Notes: generated by a model not told the origin, from the sequence alone. DNA of 64,000 nt from an uncultured Lachnospiraceae bacterium (GCA_946558465.1 CAMNTM010000004.1:124001-188000), one strand, 5' to 3'. Shown: positions 44,092 through 54,005, numbered from the stretch's first letter. Numbers and translations: made by a program.

Positions 44092-44889
44092 TTATAATGT
44101 AACAATCTCTGAAACCGTATCTCTTTTTGCTACCATTAGAGGAATATCCTCCCCTTTATACGGATTATCTCCCATACTGATTTCAAGCTTCACTGTCTCA
44201 TACGCAAGCTCCGGAAAATTATTTTCCTTGCTTAGATGCACCAGAATCACCTGCTGCAGATTGTCATGCAGAATATCGCAGAGAAGCCGCCCCGAAAGCT
44301 CATTGGAGAGATGTCCCTTTTCCCCCATCACCCGTCTCTTCAGCGGATACGGATAGGGACCTGCCTCCAGCATATGTATGTCGTGGTTCGCCTCCAGCAC
44401 AACTGCATTTAATCCTCTCAGATGCTCTACCGTATATTCATCGTAGATACCCAGGTCCGTGGCAACTGCCGCTGCCTTCTTCCCATCCTCAATCCGGTAC
44501 CCGGAAGGCTCCCTTGCATCATGAGAAATCGTAAACGGACAAATTTCCATTTCTCCCAACCGAAATCTCTCATCTGCAGAAATCTCATGAAATAATCCCT
44601 CCGGAAGCTTTCCGAGACTTGTAAGCCCTTTAATTCCTTCAATCGTCCCCTTTGTCGCATAGACAGGAGTTTTGTATTTCCGGCTGAAAACCCCAAGTCC
44701 CTGTACATGATCAATATGCTCATGCGTAATCAGGATTCCGTCAATCTCCTCCCCCTTCACTCCGAGAAGCTTAAGTCCCTCCTCTACCCTTTTCCGGCTG
44801 ATTCCGGTATCAATCAAAAGATGCGTATGCTCATCTCCTATATAGATACAATTCCCGCTGCTCCCGCTGGCAATGCTGCATAGTCTCAT
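44092..44889 (-). CDS. Metallo-beta-lactamase fold hydrolase (YycJ/WalJ-like)
   Basis: 265 residues with the metal motif HEHIDHVQGLG, further ligands in ISHDAREPSG and VLEANHDIHML, and the start MRLCSIASGSSGNCIYIG that is typical of the WalJ/YycJ group, predicted exonucleases linked to cell-wall and chromosome processes. Here it is next to coaE and polA rather than walRK. Cytoplasmic. Confidence 0.9.
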   Translation of the reverse strand: MRLCSIASGSSGNCIYIGDEHTHLLIDTGISRKRVEEGLKLLGVKGEEIDGILITHEHIDHVQGLGVFSRKYKTPVYATKGTIEGIKGLTSLGKLPEGLFHEISADERFRLGEMEICPFTISHDAREPSGYRIEDGKKAAAVATDLGIYDEYTVEHLRGLNAVVLEANHDIHMLEAGPYPYPLKRRVMGEKGHLSNELSGRLLCDILHDNLQQVILVHLSKENNFPELAYETVKLEISMGDNPYKGEDIPLMVAKRDTVSEIVTL

Positions 44890-44904
44890 TATGTATATCC
44901 TCTC

Positions 44905-45495
44905 CTACAAATCCTTGATAATTTCATCCAGCTGAAGCATCGTTTCCTCAAATACACCGCTGTTGTCTATTACTCTGTCACAGTGTTCTAAAAATTTTTC
45001 TTTTGGAAGCTGGGCTGCGATAATCTCATCTATTTTTTTTGTATCATACCCTCTGGAGTAAAAAAGCCGGTTTCTTCTTGCCGAATCTTCCACATAAATA
45101 TACCACAGCTCATCACACATTTCTTCATATCGTGTTTCAATTAAAATCGCCGATTCTATAATAAACAGATTTGTATTCTTCCGCTCCTCCTGGCGGACCT
45201 TTTTGTCCACCTCTTCCTTTACGGCCGGATGGACAATCTGATTTAATGCTTCCAGCTCATCCGGATTAGAAAATACAATATCACTTAATTTTTTTCTATT
45301 AAGCTCATCCTTCTCATCCAGAATTTCTCTTCCAAAATGCTCTACAATCGCATCATAGCAGACTCCGCCTTTTTTCTGCAGCCTCTTAGCTACCTTGTCC
45401 GTCTGACAGATACTTGCTCCGTACTTGCTGTTCAGGTATTCCAAAACTTCAGTCTTTCCTGCCCCTACACCACCGGTAATTCCTATAATTTTCAT
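44905..45495 (-). CDS. coaE: Dephospho-CoA kinase
   Basis: Last step of coenzyme A synthesis. 196 residues with P-loop GITGGVGAGKTEVLEYL and the conserved regions RKKLSDIVF, IVHPAVKEEV and FLEHCDRVIDNSG. It sits 12 bases after polA, the common polA-coaE order. Confidence 0.96.
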   Translation of the reverse strand: MKIIGITGGVGAGKTEVLEYLNSKYGASICQTDKVAKRLQKKGGVCYDAIVEHFGREILDEKDELNRKKLSDIVFSNPDELEALNQIVHPAVKEEVDKKVRQEERKNTNLFIIESAILIETRYEEMCDELWYIYVEDSARRNRLFYSRGYDTKKIDEIIAAQLPKEKFLEHCDRVIDNSGVFEETMLQLDEIIKDL

Positions 45496-45507
45496 ATCCT
45501 TACACCT

Positions 45508-48123
45508 CTACTTTGCTTCGTACCAGTTTTCTCCTGTATGCATATCAATCTCCAGCGGAACGTCGAGGTCCGCCGCCTTCTCCATCTCATCTTTTAGTAT
45601 TTCCTGTACCAGAGTAAGCTCCGGCTTATATACTTCTATAAGCAGCTCGTCGTGCACTTGCAGCACAAGCCTTGACTTCAGGTTCTTTTTTTTCAGACTC
45701 TGATTCACGCCTGTCATTGCAATCTTAATAATATCCGCAGCAGTACCCTGAATCGGTGCATTCATGGCTACCCGTTCTCCAAAGGAACGCTGCTGGAAAT
45801 TGCTGGACGCAAGCTCCGGCATAGGACGCCGGCGTCCAAACAACGTTACCACATATCCCATCTCCTTCGCATGCTTTACTGTATCATCAAGAAACAGCTT
45901 TACTCCCGGATAGGTATGAAAATAATCCTCAATATACTTTGCCGCTTCCTTAGGACCAATACTAAGGTCCTCAGAAAGACCAAAAGAACTGATCCCATAA
46001 ACAATTCCAAAATTCACGGCCTTCGCATTGCGTCTCTGCAGATCTGTCACCTCGTCAAACGGAATATGAAACACCTGAGACGCCGTAATCCTGTGAATAT
46101 CCTTCTCCTGCTGGTAAGCCTCAATCAAATTCTTATCTCCTGAGCAATGTGCCAGGATCCGAAGCTCTATCTGAGAATAGTCTGCATCCAGGAAAATATA
46201 TCCCTCCTCCGGTACAAATACCTTTCGTATCAGCCTGCCAAGCTCTGTCCGGACCGGAATATTCTGCAGATTCGGCTCTGTACTGCTGATTCTTCCCGTA
46301 GCGGTCACCGTCTGGTTAAACTTTCCGTGAATCCGCCCATCCTGCTGAATATAGACTGCCAGTCCATCTGCATAGGTAGATTTTAGTTTGGTATACTGGC
46401 GGTATTCTAATATTTTACGTACAACCGGATAATCAGGAGCCAGCTTTTCCAGCACATTCGCCGCCGTAGAATATCCGGTCTTTGTCTTCTTTCCTCCTGG
46501 AAGCTTAAGCTTCTCAAATAGAACTGTTCCCAGCTGCTTTGGAGAATTAATATTGAATTTTTCTTCCGCCTCCTCATAAATCTCTGTCTCCAGCTGCACA
46601 ATTCTTTCACCCAGCTGTCCGCCATATATCTTTAACGCTTCCCCCTCTGCCTTCACACCATTTCTTTCCATATCATAGAGGGTGAAAACAAGCGGCATCT
46701 CAATCTCCGTAAACAGCCGCTCCATCTGCCTTTCCTTAAGCTTTCTTAAAAGTATATCCGAAGCTTCGAAAGCTGTATATGCCTCGCAGCACGCCTTCAC
46801 ATAGGCCTCAGACTTCTCTTCCACGATAAAGTCAAGCTGCTCTCTCGCCACATCCTCATAAGTATAATCACTTTTCAGCGGATTCAGAAGATAGGCGGCA
46901 ACAGCAGCATCAAAACAGTTATCCTGCCGTCTGACTGTTATCCAATCCATAGCTTTCTTCAGATCAAACATAACAAACCGCTTTGTCTTCAAGGAGATAT
47001 CAGATATTCTGGAAAGCAGCCACTCTGCCTTAATCTCTTCTCCGGTCAGAATACAGTAAATATCTGACACAGAATAACAAATGCCTGCTCCGGCTATACC
47101 TGCCTCAGACGCAAAGAGCGGCAGTATCTGCTCTGTATCTCGAAGCACACAGACTCCGACACACTCCGAGTCCTCCGCTGCCTTTAAAATCCTTTCTGCT
47201 TCCTTAAGGCTTTCTACCCGGCGGAAATTGTCTTCCACTTGATTAGAAGGCGCATACACATCAAACCTTGACAAAAGATTCTTAAACTGCAGACGCTGAA
47301 AATAAGCATATGCCTCCTTTGTGTAGAGGTTCCCAAGCCTTGCCTCTGACAATTCATACGGGAACTCTGCCTCCACGCAGATAGCTGCCAGCTTTTTGCT
47401 CATCACTGCAAGCTCCCAGTGCTCTTTTAACGCCTTCGACGCACGGGGCGGCTTAATCTCCTCCACATGATCATATGCATTCTCTATCGAATGATACTGC
47501 GAGATAATCTTTGCTGCCGTCTTTTCACCCACACCCGGCACACCAGGTATATTATCCGATGCATCTCCCATAAGTGCCTTCAAATCAATAAATTCCTCCG
47601 GGGTAACCTGATAACGTGCCTGAACCTCCTGCGCGTAATAATCCTCGACCTCGGTACGGCCCTGCTTTGTCTTCGGGATTCGTATCTTCACCTGCTCCGT
47701 AGCCAGCTGCAGAAGGTCTCTGTCTCCGGACAGTACCGATACCAAAAGTCCCTGTTCTTCACAGCGCCTTGACAGCGTTCCAAGAATATCATCTGCCTCA
47801 AGTCCCGGAACTTCAATGGTCTTAACCCCCATTGCACACAGCACTTCCTTGATTACCGGCACCTGCTGTCTCAGCTCCTCTGCCATCGGTTTTCTTGTTC
47901 CTTTATATTCTGCATACATCTCATGACGGAAGGTCGGCGCATGCACATCGAATGCCACTGTAAGATATTCCGGCTTCTCTTCTTCTAATATTTTAAATAA
48001 AATTGTAAGAAATCCATAGACGGCATTTGTATGAAGACCTTCTGAGTTCGTAAGGTCCGGCAGACCGTAAAAGGCCCGGTTCAATATACTGTGTCCGTCT
48101 ATCAATACAATCTTTTCACTCAT
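45508..48123 (-). CDS. polA: DNA polymerase I
   Basis: 871 residues: 5'-3' exonuclease (about 1-290, with IDGHSILNRAFYG and GDASDNIPGVPGVGEKTA), a central 3'-5' exonuclease-like domain (about 310-470) that appears to lack the usual DEDD metal ligands as in Bacillus Pol I, and the polymerase (about 490-871) with motif A DADYSQIELRILAH, motif B RRNAKAVNFGIVYG and motif C QVHDELLIEV. I chose the ATG giving MSEKIVLIDGHS because GGAGAGG precedes it; an upstream in-frame ATG lies outside family alignment. Gap filling in replication and repair. Confidence 0.97.
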   Translation of the reverse strand: MSEKIVLIDGHSILNRAFYGLPDLTNSEGLHTNAVYGFLTILFKILEEEKPEYLTVAFDVHAPTFRHEMYAEYKGTRKPMAEELRQQVPVIKEVLCAMGVKTIEVPGLEADDILGTLSRRCEEQGLLVSVLSGDRDLLQLATEQVKIRIPKTKQGRTEVEDYYAQEVQARYQVTPEEFIDLKALMGDASDNIPGVPGVGEKTAAKIISQYHSIENAYDHVEEIKPPRASKALKEHWELAVMSKKLAAICVEAEFPYELSEARLGNLYTKEAYAYFQRLQFKNLLSRFDVYAPSNQVEDNFRRVESLKEAERILKAAEDSECVGVCVLRDTEQILPLFASEAGIAGAGICYSVSDIYCILTGEEIKAEWLLSRISDISLKTKRFVMFDLKKAMDWITVRRQDNCFDAAVAAYLLNPLKSDYTYEDVAREQLDFIVEEKSEAYVKACCEAYTAFEASDILLRKLKERQMERLFTEIEMPLVFTLYDMERNGVKAEGEALKIYGGQLGERIVQLETEIYEEAEEKFNINSPKQLGTVLFEKLKLPGGKKTKTGYSTAANVLEKLAPDYPVVRKILEYRQYTKLKSTYADGLAVYIQQDGRIHGKFNQTVTATGRISSTEPNLQNIPVRTELGRLIRKVFVPEEGYIFLDADYSQIELRILAHCSGDKNLIEAYQQEKDIHRITASQVFHIPFDEVTDLQRRNAKAVNFGIVYGISSFGLSEDLSIGPKEAAKYIEDYFHTYPGVKLFLDDTVKHAKEMGYVVTLFGRRRPMPELASSNFQQRSFGERVAMNAPIQGTAADIIKIAMTGVNQSLKKKNLKSRLVLQVHDELLIEVYKPELTLVQEILKDEMEKAADLDVPLEIDMHTGENWYEAK

Positions 48124-48169
48124 ACTGCCTCTCCATCTGTTACGTCTTGATATCAAAAGTCATTTTGTT

Positions 48170-48175
48170 ATTATA
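48170..48175 (-). promoter_or_regulatory. -10 element upstream of polA
   Basis: A perfect TATAAT on the minus strand about 47 bases before the polA ATG. I see no good -35, so this is only a partial promoter call. Confidence 0.35.
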
Positions 48176-48203
48176 CACCAATCTGAATATTTTTAAAAGT
48201 CGT

Positions 48204-49310
48204 TTATCCGGCAATTTCTTTTAATCTTTCAATAATAGGAAGATGCTGTGTACATGCCCGCTCACATTTTCCACAGGCGATACATTCTGCTGCCTTCTCG
48301 CGGGGAAGATCCCAGTGCCAGTCAAGTCTCTCCTGTATTCCTTCCTTTTTGCCGGTCAGAATCTTATGATTATAGGCATCCATGAACTTTGGAATCGGAA
48401 TTTCCTTTGGACATCCCTTACAGTAAGAGCAGCCGGTACACAAATCATTAAATGCCACGCCCTTACTTTCATACTTTTCCGCAATTTTCTCTGCAGGCTC
48501 CTCCCTAAGCCCTTCCACTGCCTTAACCGCATCATCTACATGAGCCTTTGTCGTACATCCGGCAAGCGTAATGGTAATCTCCTTATGAGATGCCACAAAA
48601 CGAAGTGCTGCCTGAGGAACCGTCAGGTCTGTCCCTTCTGTCAAATATGTAAAATATTTGGGATTCTGAGGAATCATGCCTCCTCCAAGCGGATTCATAA
48701 CTACAACGCCCATTCCATCTTTATAGGCAGCTTCAATGCCGCTTTGACGGAACCGGTAGTTTAGGGCATTATAGCCTATCAGCATCCCCTTGAATTTTCC
48801 GGTTTTCACGACAGTTTCAATATCATTCCCCTGCATATGGGAGGAGAATACAATATTATGAATTAATCCTTCCTTCTTTGCCTCCTCAAAGAATCCATAG
48901 AGAGCCTCCATATTCTTTTCCCAGGTTTCCAGGTTTATCATACACCACATATGATAAAAATCCAGATAATCTGTGTGAAGCCGTTCAAGAGAGGTTTCCA
49001 GACGCCTGCGGAATACCTCTTTCGTCGGATGCTCTCCCATATTCAGCAGGCCGAGATTTGTTTTGGAACTCACATATACCTTGCTTCGGTCCACCTGCGA
49101 CAGCGCAATTCCGGTAACAATCTCACTTTTGTCTTCACAATAACTAGGTGCGGTATCCCAGTAATTAATTCCCTTCTCAAAGGCATAGAGCGGAATCTCC
49201 GCACATTTTTCCAGCCGCCCTGCTTTTATATCTTCCTCATCATAACGCATCGTTCCAAGCCCTATGGCTGAAACCTTCATATCCGTATTTCCGTATTGTT
49301 TATAATACAT
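48204..49310 (-). CDS. Aldo/keto reductase with C-terminal 4Fe-4S domain
   Basis: 368 residues. The N-terminal TIM-barrel aldo/keto reductase (about 1-280) has the AKR tetrad region WDTAPSYCEDKSE (Asp, Tyr), a following Lys in SSKTNLG, and a degenerate His position (FYHMW). The C-terminal 80 residues carry two cysteine clusters (CTGCSYCKGCPKEIPIP and CIACGKCERACTQHLP), typical of two 4Fe-4S clusters in anaerobe AKR proteins. A reductase drawing electrons through Fe-S is likely; substrate unknown. Confidence 0.92.
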   Translation of the reverse strand: MYYKQYGNTDMKVSAIGLGTMRYDEEDIKAGRLEKCAEIPLYAFEKGINYWDTAPSYCEDKSEIVTGIALSQVDRSKVYVSSKTNLGLLNMGEHPTKEVFRRRLETSLERLHTDYLDFYHMWCMINLETWEKNMEALYGFFEEAKKEGLIHNIVFSSHMQGNDIETVVKTGKFKGMLIGYNALNYRFRQSGIEAAYKDGMGVVVMNPLGGGMIPQNPKYFTYLTEGTDLTVPQAALRFVASHKEITITLAGCTTKAHVDDAVKAVEGLREEPAEKIAEKYESKGVAFNDLCTGCSYCKGCPKEIPIPKFMDAYNHKILTGKKEGIQERLDWHWDLPREKAAECIACGKCERACTQHLPIIERLKEIAG

Positions 49311-49418
49311 TCTGCTTCCTCCACTTTTTTAATATAAATTATCAATGTCTGACTAAGCTTATTATAACCCATTGATGCTGAAAAGTAACTAACAAATATT
49401 CTCTTTCGTAAAACCTAT

Positions 49419-49460
49419 AAAAGCGCATGATATCCCTTATCGGAAAACCATACGCTTTTT
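49419..49460 (-). terminator. Terminator of the etfA operon
   Basis: AAAAGCGCATG pairs with CATACGCTTTT (one G-U) around a 19-base loop, ending in a T run on the minus strand, about 30 bases past the etfA stop. Confidence 0.75.
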
Positions 49461-49490
49461 CAATAGAATCAGCCTTTCATCTCTCCATTC

Positions 49491-50474
49491 CTACAGTGCC
49501 AGATACTCCGTAAGAACCTCTTTTAAATCTGCCGCAATACCGTAATCTGCCACGCCGTAGATCGCCGCATCCTCATCCGTATTTACTGCCACAAAAAGCT
49601 TTGTATCTTTGATGCCCTCCGTATGCTGGATAGCGCCGGACACACCAAAGGAGATGCAGATCTTCGGACGGATGGTAAGCCCTGTCTGTCCAATCTGATG
49701 ATTAAACGGAATCATCTCGGAGTCTACCATCGGCCTTGTCCCGCCGATTGCTCCGCCTACTTTTTCTGCAAATTTCTCAAGCAGAGAGAAATTTTCGTCC
49801 TCCAGGACTCCTCTTCCGCCCACAACAACCACCTCTGCACTTAAGATGCTTCCGGTCTCTGCCTCGGCAGGCGTCTCCTCAATCACTTCAATTTTGGAAT
49901 CACCAACCTTGATATCATCGAAATACTCAATTTTCGCCTGCCCCCCTGCTGTTTCCTCCTGAGCCGTATACACACCCGGCCTTACAGTCATCATCTGGGG
50001 ATAGAAGCCGTCTTTTGTAATAATCGTAACAAAGACATTCTCTCCATAAGAAGGCTTATTCTGTTTGATATAATAGGAGCCGTCCTCCTTTGTTCCTACG
50101 AGAAGCTCGGTACAGTCTGCAGTCATTCCGCAGCCTAACTTCATCGCCGCTCTGGAGAAAATGGAGCGTCCTTCCGGAGTTGCCGGAATCAGTACGCTTG
50201 ACGGGTCAATCCTCTTAAGCATCTCTGCAATCGCCTGACTTACGGCATCATCCTGCTGGGAGCAGTCGCGTCCTGCATTCACAGCATAGATTTCTTCTAC
50301 TCCAAGCCTGTCAAGCTCTGCCGCAATGTCCTCTGCGTTTTCAGCAAGCACAATTGCCTGAACCTTCTCGCCTGTCGTTTTCTGAATCTCCTTTGCCGCT
50401 GAAACCAGTTCTGCAGCTGCCGGCTCTAATTTACCTTTATAACTTTCTGCATAAACACAAATTCCATTAGCCAT
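49491..50474 (-). CDS. etfA: Electron transfer flavoprotein alpha subunit
   Basis: 327 residues. N-terminal alpha/beta domain, C-terminal FAD-binding domain with VVGGRGVLEDENF, PFNHQIGQTGLTIRP and SFGVSGAIQHTEG. It forms a heterodimer with EtfB encoded just upstream and passes electrons from a flavin dehydrogenase; here the likely donor is the FAD oxidoreductase two genes upstream. I chose MANGICVYAES because it is the family start and AAAGGAAAG lies ahead. The spacing to etfB is four bases. Confidence 0.96.
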   Translation of the reverse strand: MANGICVYAESYKGKLEPAAAELVSAAKEIQKTTGEKVQAIVLAENAEDIAAELDRLGVEEIYAVNAGRDCSQQDDAVSQAIAEMLKRIDPSSVLIPATPEGRSIFSRAAMKLGCGMTADCTELLVGTKEDGSYYIKQNKPSYGENVFVTIITKDGFYPQMMTVRPGVYTAQEETAGGQAKIEYFDDIKVGDSKIEVIEETPAEAETGSILSAEVVVVGGRGVLEDENFSLLEKFAEKVGGAIGGTRPMVDSEMIPFNHQIGQTGLTIRPKICISFGVSGAIQHTEGIKDTKLFVAVNTDEDAAIYGVADYGIAADLKEVLTEYLAL

Positions 50475-50478
50475 CGAT

Positions 50479-51270
50479 TTACTTTCCTTTCTCCTCTTCA
50501 ATCAGTTCCTTAAGCTTCTTTGCAAGCTCTGCCGGTGTTCCTTCAAGCATCTGGGCTTTTCTTCCCATCTTCGGCGAGAAGGAATCTATAACTGTCGTCG
50601 GCGAACCTGCGATACCTACCGTATCAGGCAAAAGTCCAAGTTCCCCATTGGTGTAGGTTACAAGCGGCTTGGATTTTGCCGCACGCTTTGTACGAAGGGT
50701 TGCAAGACGAGGCTCGTTACAGCCGAAATTAAACGATATCACTGCAGGCAGCTTACATCTGATACTTAGCTTCTTATCATGGAACTTCTTTACTGCTACA
50801 ATCTTATCAGCCTCGGATGCGTCATATTTTACGCCCACAGCCTCTACAACGTGAGGGATTCCAAGACATTCTGCCACCATTGCGCCCACCTGTCCGGTAG
50901 CGCCGTCCGCTGAAAGAGCTCCTCCTAAAATAAGGTCAAACTCGCCGTATTTCTTAATTGCCGCTGCCAGTACCCTGGCAGTTGCAACCGTATCTCCTCC
51001 TGCTAAAGCCCGGTCTGTAATCAGGCAGGACTCGTCGCAGCCAAGAGCCATTGCATCTCGAAGCGCTTTTTCCGCGTCCGGCGGTCCCATTGTAAATACA
51101 ACAACCTTTCCTTCTGTCTGCTCCTTAAGAAGCATGGCCTCCTCAATGGCATTCAGGTCAGCCGGATTTACCATACCCTCGGAGCTTGCACGCACAAGCG
51201 CATGTGTTTCCGGGTCTACCGACACATCGTTTGAAACCGGAACCTGTTTAATAAGAACTGCTATATTCAT
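50479..51270 (-). CDS. etfB: Electron transfer flavoprotein beta subunit
   Basis: 263 residues with AMP-binding core: NIAVLIKQVPVSNDVSVDPE, NPADLNAIEEAMLLKE, DLILGGALSADGATGQVG. The GGAGG site is good. The order FAD oxidoreductase, etfB, etfA with 4-25-base gaps suggests one transcript. Confidence 0.96.
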   Translation of the reverse strand: MNIAVLIKQVPVSNDVSVDPETHALVRASSEGMVNPADLNAIEEAMLLKEQTEGKVVVFTMGPPDAEKALRDAMALGCDESCLITDRALAGGDTVATARVLAAAIKKYGEFDLILGGALSADGATGQVGAMVAECLGIPHVVEAVGVKYDASEADKIVAVKKFHDKKLSIRCKLPAVISFNFGCNEPRLATLRTKRAAKSKPLVTYTNGELGLLPDTVGIAGSPTTVIDSFSPKMGRKAQMLEGTPAELAKKLKELIEEEKGK

Positions 51271-51295
51271 GGTTTCCTCCTAAAATAGTCTGTTT

Positions 51296-52456
51296 TTACA
51301 AAAGACGCTTAAACGCCCAGTTTTCAAGTAACGGCGTGCTCTCCCCGCGCATAATAAGCTTTGCAAGGTCACGGGTTGCAGCAGGAGCCTCAATAACGCC
51401 GTTTCCGCCGTAACCTGTAGAAAGCATATATCCTTCAACCGGAGTCTCGCCTAAGATCGGCCAGAAATCTTTGGGCTCCGCACGATAGGAAAGCCATGAA
51501 GAAACAAGTCCGCTGTCCACGATTCCGGGAACCTTTGCTTCCAGTTGATCAAGAAGGAAGTCAATGAAGTAATCATCTGTTCCGCCTGTTGCCGGTAATT
51601 TGTCCGGATCCCACTGTCCTGCATGCATCGGGTTGCTTAAATCCATAGAAAGGTGGGACTTGCAGATAAAAATATTATCTCCTGCCCTAAGTCCGTAGAA
51701 CTCTGGATATTTCAGCACAGGGAAGGTATAGTTAAGCTTCTTTCCCGGAGGGCATAAGAAGAAGGCTTCTGCTTTTGTATGCCAGATCGGTACGTCAAGA
51801 CCAACCATCTCGCCTGTGAACTTGCTCCACGGTCCTGTACAGTCAACTACAACATCAAACTCGTATTCAGCTCCGTCGTCCGTCTTAAGGCCCTTCACCT
51901 TGTTATTCTCCACAACAACCTCTGTTACCTTAACGCCCGTCTTAACAACACCGCCGTTTTTCTGGAATTTCTTTGCATATGTATTAGAAATCATGGTTCC
52001 GTCAAAATATCCGTCGTCTGCCGTGTAGCCTGCGCCAAGAATATTATCTGTGGAAATATCCGGCAGAATCTCCTTGATACGGTCCTTGTCTGTAATGTAC
52101 TCACCGGTGTAGCCTGCCGCTTTTGCAAGGGCGATACCGGTCTTAATTACCTTCTCTACTTCCTCGTTTGTAGCAACTACAAGTGTTCCCGTCTTGTCAA
52201 AGCCTGCGGAACCTTTTTCTTCCTCCTCCATTTTGAGATAAGACTCGAAGCCGTAAAGTCTTACGTCCCAGTATCTGTTCTTGAGAGAATCGTCAAACAG
52301 GCAAACTGTACCTGCTGATTTTGCTGTGGAAGCTCCTCCGATAGTATCTTTCTCGAATACGATTACCTCAGCCTCGCCGTCATAGAGACTTAAGTGGTAG
52401 CCGAGAGCTGTTCCGGAAATACCTCCGCCGATGATACCGATTTTTTTCTTTGCCAT
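51296..52456 (-). CDS. FAD-dependent oxidoreductase (DAO/glycine oxidase-like)
   Basis: 386 residues of the D-amino-acid oxidase fold: FAD dinucleotide motif GIIGGGISGTALGYHLS at the N-terminus, DSLKNRYWDVRLYGFES, the VVDCTGPWSKF strand, and C-terminal FAD-contacting LSTGYGGNGVIEAPAAT. The family oxidises amines or amino acids such as glycine, sarcosine, proline or betaine derivatives. The adjacent etfBA indicates a dehydrogenase passing electrons to ETF rather than an O2-using oxidase. Substrate inferred only from the next gene, an M20 amidohydrolase. Confidence 0.9.
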   Translation of the reverse strand: MAKKKIGIIGGGISGTALGYHLSLYDGEAEVIVFEKDTIGGASTAKSAGTVCLFDDSLKNRYWDVRLYGFESYLKMEEEEKGSAGFDKTGTLVVATNEEVEKVIKTGIALAKAAGYTGEYITDKDRIKEILPDISTDNILGAGYTADDGYFDGTMISNTYAKKFQKNGGVVKTGVKVTEVVVENNKVKGLKTDDGAEYEFDVVVDCTGPWSKFTGEMVGLDVPIWHTKAEAFFLCPPGKKLNYTFPVLKYPEFYGLRAGDNIFICKSHLSMDLSNPMHAGQWDPDKLPATGGTDDYFIDFLLDQLEAKVPGIVDSGLVSSWLSYRAEPKDFWPILGETPVEGYMLSTGYGGNGVIEAPAATRDLAKLIMRGESTPLLENWAFKRLL

Positions 52457-52547
52457 AGTGTTACCTTCCTTTCTTTTTATTTTCTTTTATTTTTCTCCCT
52501 TATGGCAAGGGATTTTAACATGAACCTGTCATGTTATTTACCGCTGC

Positions 52548-53786
52548 TTATAATTTATCTACATTCAAAATCGTCTTTAACAGTACATTGCAGCCGTTTT
52601 CTATGTCTTTGTCTTCTGTGTACTCATGTCTGGAATGGCTGATTCCATTTTCACTTGGAACAAATATCATCCCTGTCGGAAATACACTCGTCATAATCAG
52701 GGAATCATGAAAGGCACCGCTTGGAATGACACAGTAATCTATACCAAGCTCCTTTACAGCATTTTCAATGTTCTCCTTTACCCAGTCAGACATAGGCGCC
52801 GGATCATGAAAGGATGTGGGGACAAATGTATTGGAAACTCCATATTTCTTACAGATGTCCCCAAGGGTCTCCTGCAGTTTTTGTTCAACCAGAGACATTA
52901 TATGGGCATCTTGGTCTCTGATTTCCAGGCTGAATGTGCAGGTGCCTGGAATTACATTAACAGAATGCGGCGTTACCTTTATCGTGCCTACAGTTGCAAC
53001 GGTAAACTCATTGCCGTACTCTGCTGTAACCTCTGGTATTTTATTTATAAATCCTGATGCTGCCACAAGTGCATCCTTACGGTCTGCCATCGCTGTACTT
53101 CCGGCATGATTAGCCTCGCCGGTTACAGTAATATCATAACGGCTGACACCTGCAATGGAAGATACTACCCCCACAGAGGTATCCGCCCTGTATAACCTTG
53201 CTCCCTGCTCTACATGAAGTTCTACAAAGCAGTGCACGCTGGCAGGGTCCTTCGCAGCCTTAAGCATATCCGCGCTTTTAATGCCATAAGACTGCATCAC
53301 CTTTCCCCGCTCTTCACCGTATATATCTAATTCTGAATCACAAATATCTGGATCCTGTCCGCAGATTGCGCTGCTTCCCGTCAGTCCCTTCCCAAATCGA
53401 AATCCTTCCTCATCTGTAAATACAATAAGTTCTACAGGATGCTTTGGAATATATCCTTCCTCCTTCAATATCTCGCAAACCTCAAGTCCTCCTATACAGC
53501 CCAGAACCCCGTCATACTTTCCTCCATCCGGTACCGTATCCAGATGAGACCCCATAAGAATTGCCGGCAGACTGTTATCCTGTCCCTCCATGCGGGCAAT
53601 CAGATTCCCCGCTTCATCTATTCTACAGGCCATTCCCAGGTTCTCTGCCCAGGATGTAAAGAGCTTTCTTCCTTTTACATCCTCTTCTGAAAATGCCATT
53701 CTTGTATGGGTCCCGTCCTCTTTTTTTCCGCATTGGTAAATCTCTTCCAGCCGTGAAACTACTCTTTTTCCATTTACCTTCATCAT
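52548..53786 (-). CDS. M20-family N-carbamoyl amino acid / allantoate-type amidohydrolase
   Basis: 412 residues. The family metal ligands are visible: GSHLDTVPDGGKYDG (His, Asp), FTDEEGFRFGKG (Glu pair), VELHVEQGARLY (His) and the C-terminal NGISHSRHEYTEDK (His). These match allantoate amidohydrolase, N-carbamoyl-L-amino-acid hydrolase and beta-ureidopropionase, all of which cleave a ureido group with release of ammonia and CO2. I cannot decide between these substrates. The start could be either of two adjacent ATGs. First gene of the catabolic unit, with a palindromic operator candidate upstream. Confidence 0.9.
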   Translation of the reverse strand: MMKVNGKRVVSRLEEIYQCGKKEDGTHTRMAFSEEDVKGRKLFTSWAENLGMACRIDEAGNLIARMEGQDNSLPAILMGSHLDTVPDGGKYDGVLGCIGGLEVCEILKEEGYIPKHPVELIVFTDEEGFRFGKGLTGSSAICGQDPDICDSELDIYGEERGKVMQSYGIKSADMLKAAKDPASVHCFVELHVEQGARLYRADTSVGVVSSIAGVSRYDITVTGEANHAGSTAMADRKDALVAASGFINKIPEVTAEYGNEFTVATVGTIKVTPHSVNVIPGTCTFSLEIRDQDAHIMSLVEQKLQETLGDICKKYGVSNTFVPTSFHDPAPMSDWVKENIENAVKELGIDYCVIPSGAFHDSLIMTSVFPTGMIFVPSENGISHSRHEYTEDKDIENGCNVLLKTILNVDKL

Positions 53787-53895
53787 AATTACTGTTACTT
53801 CCTCCCTTCATCAATTGTCATTTGGCATAATTTACAAATTTACACACTTGTTTTTAGCAAAAATGCATAGATGTTTTTGATAAAGCATATAAATC

Positions 53896-53921
53896 TTATC
53901 TATATTTCACATTATAGATAA
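53896..53921. promoter_or_regulatory. Nine-base inverted repeat upstream of the amidohydrolase gene
   Basis: TTATCTATA and TATAGATAA, perfect arms eight bases apart, about 110 bases before the ATG and between this gene and pucR. The likely binding site for the PucR regulator; the AT-rich surroundings make coincidence possible. Confidence 0.5.
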
Positions 53922-53952
53922 TTTTTTAACAATAATCATCAGGCAAATAGGA

Positions 53953-53998
53953 TAAAAAAAGAGAAATCCTTTGTCCACATTGGACAAATAACTTCTCT
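53953..53998 (-). terminator. Terminator of pucR
   Basis: Nested stem: GAGAA/TTCTC outside and TTTGTCC/GGACAAA inside, with a run of seven T on the minus strand. It starts eight bases past the pucR stop. Confidence 0.85.
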
Positions 53999-54005
53999 CT
54001 ATTGC

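Noticed and set aside
49321-49418. Promoter for the aldo/keto reductase gene
   Set aside because: A TATAAT on the minus strand at 49361-49366 is good, but no acceptable -35 is present at normal spacing.
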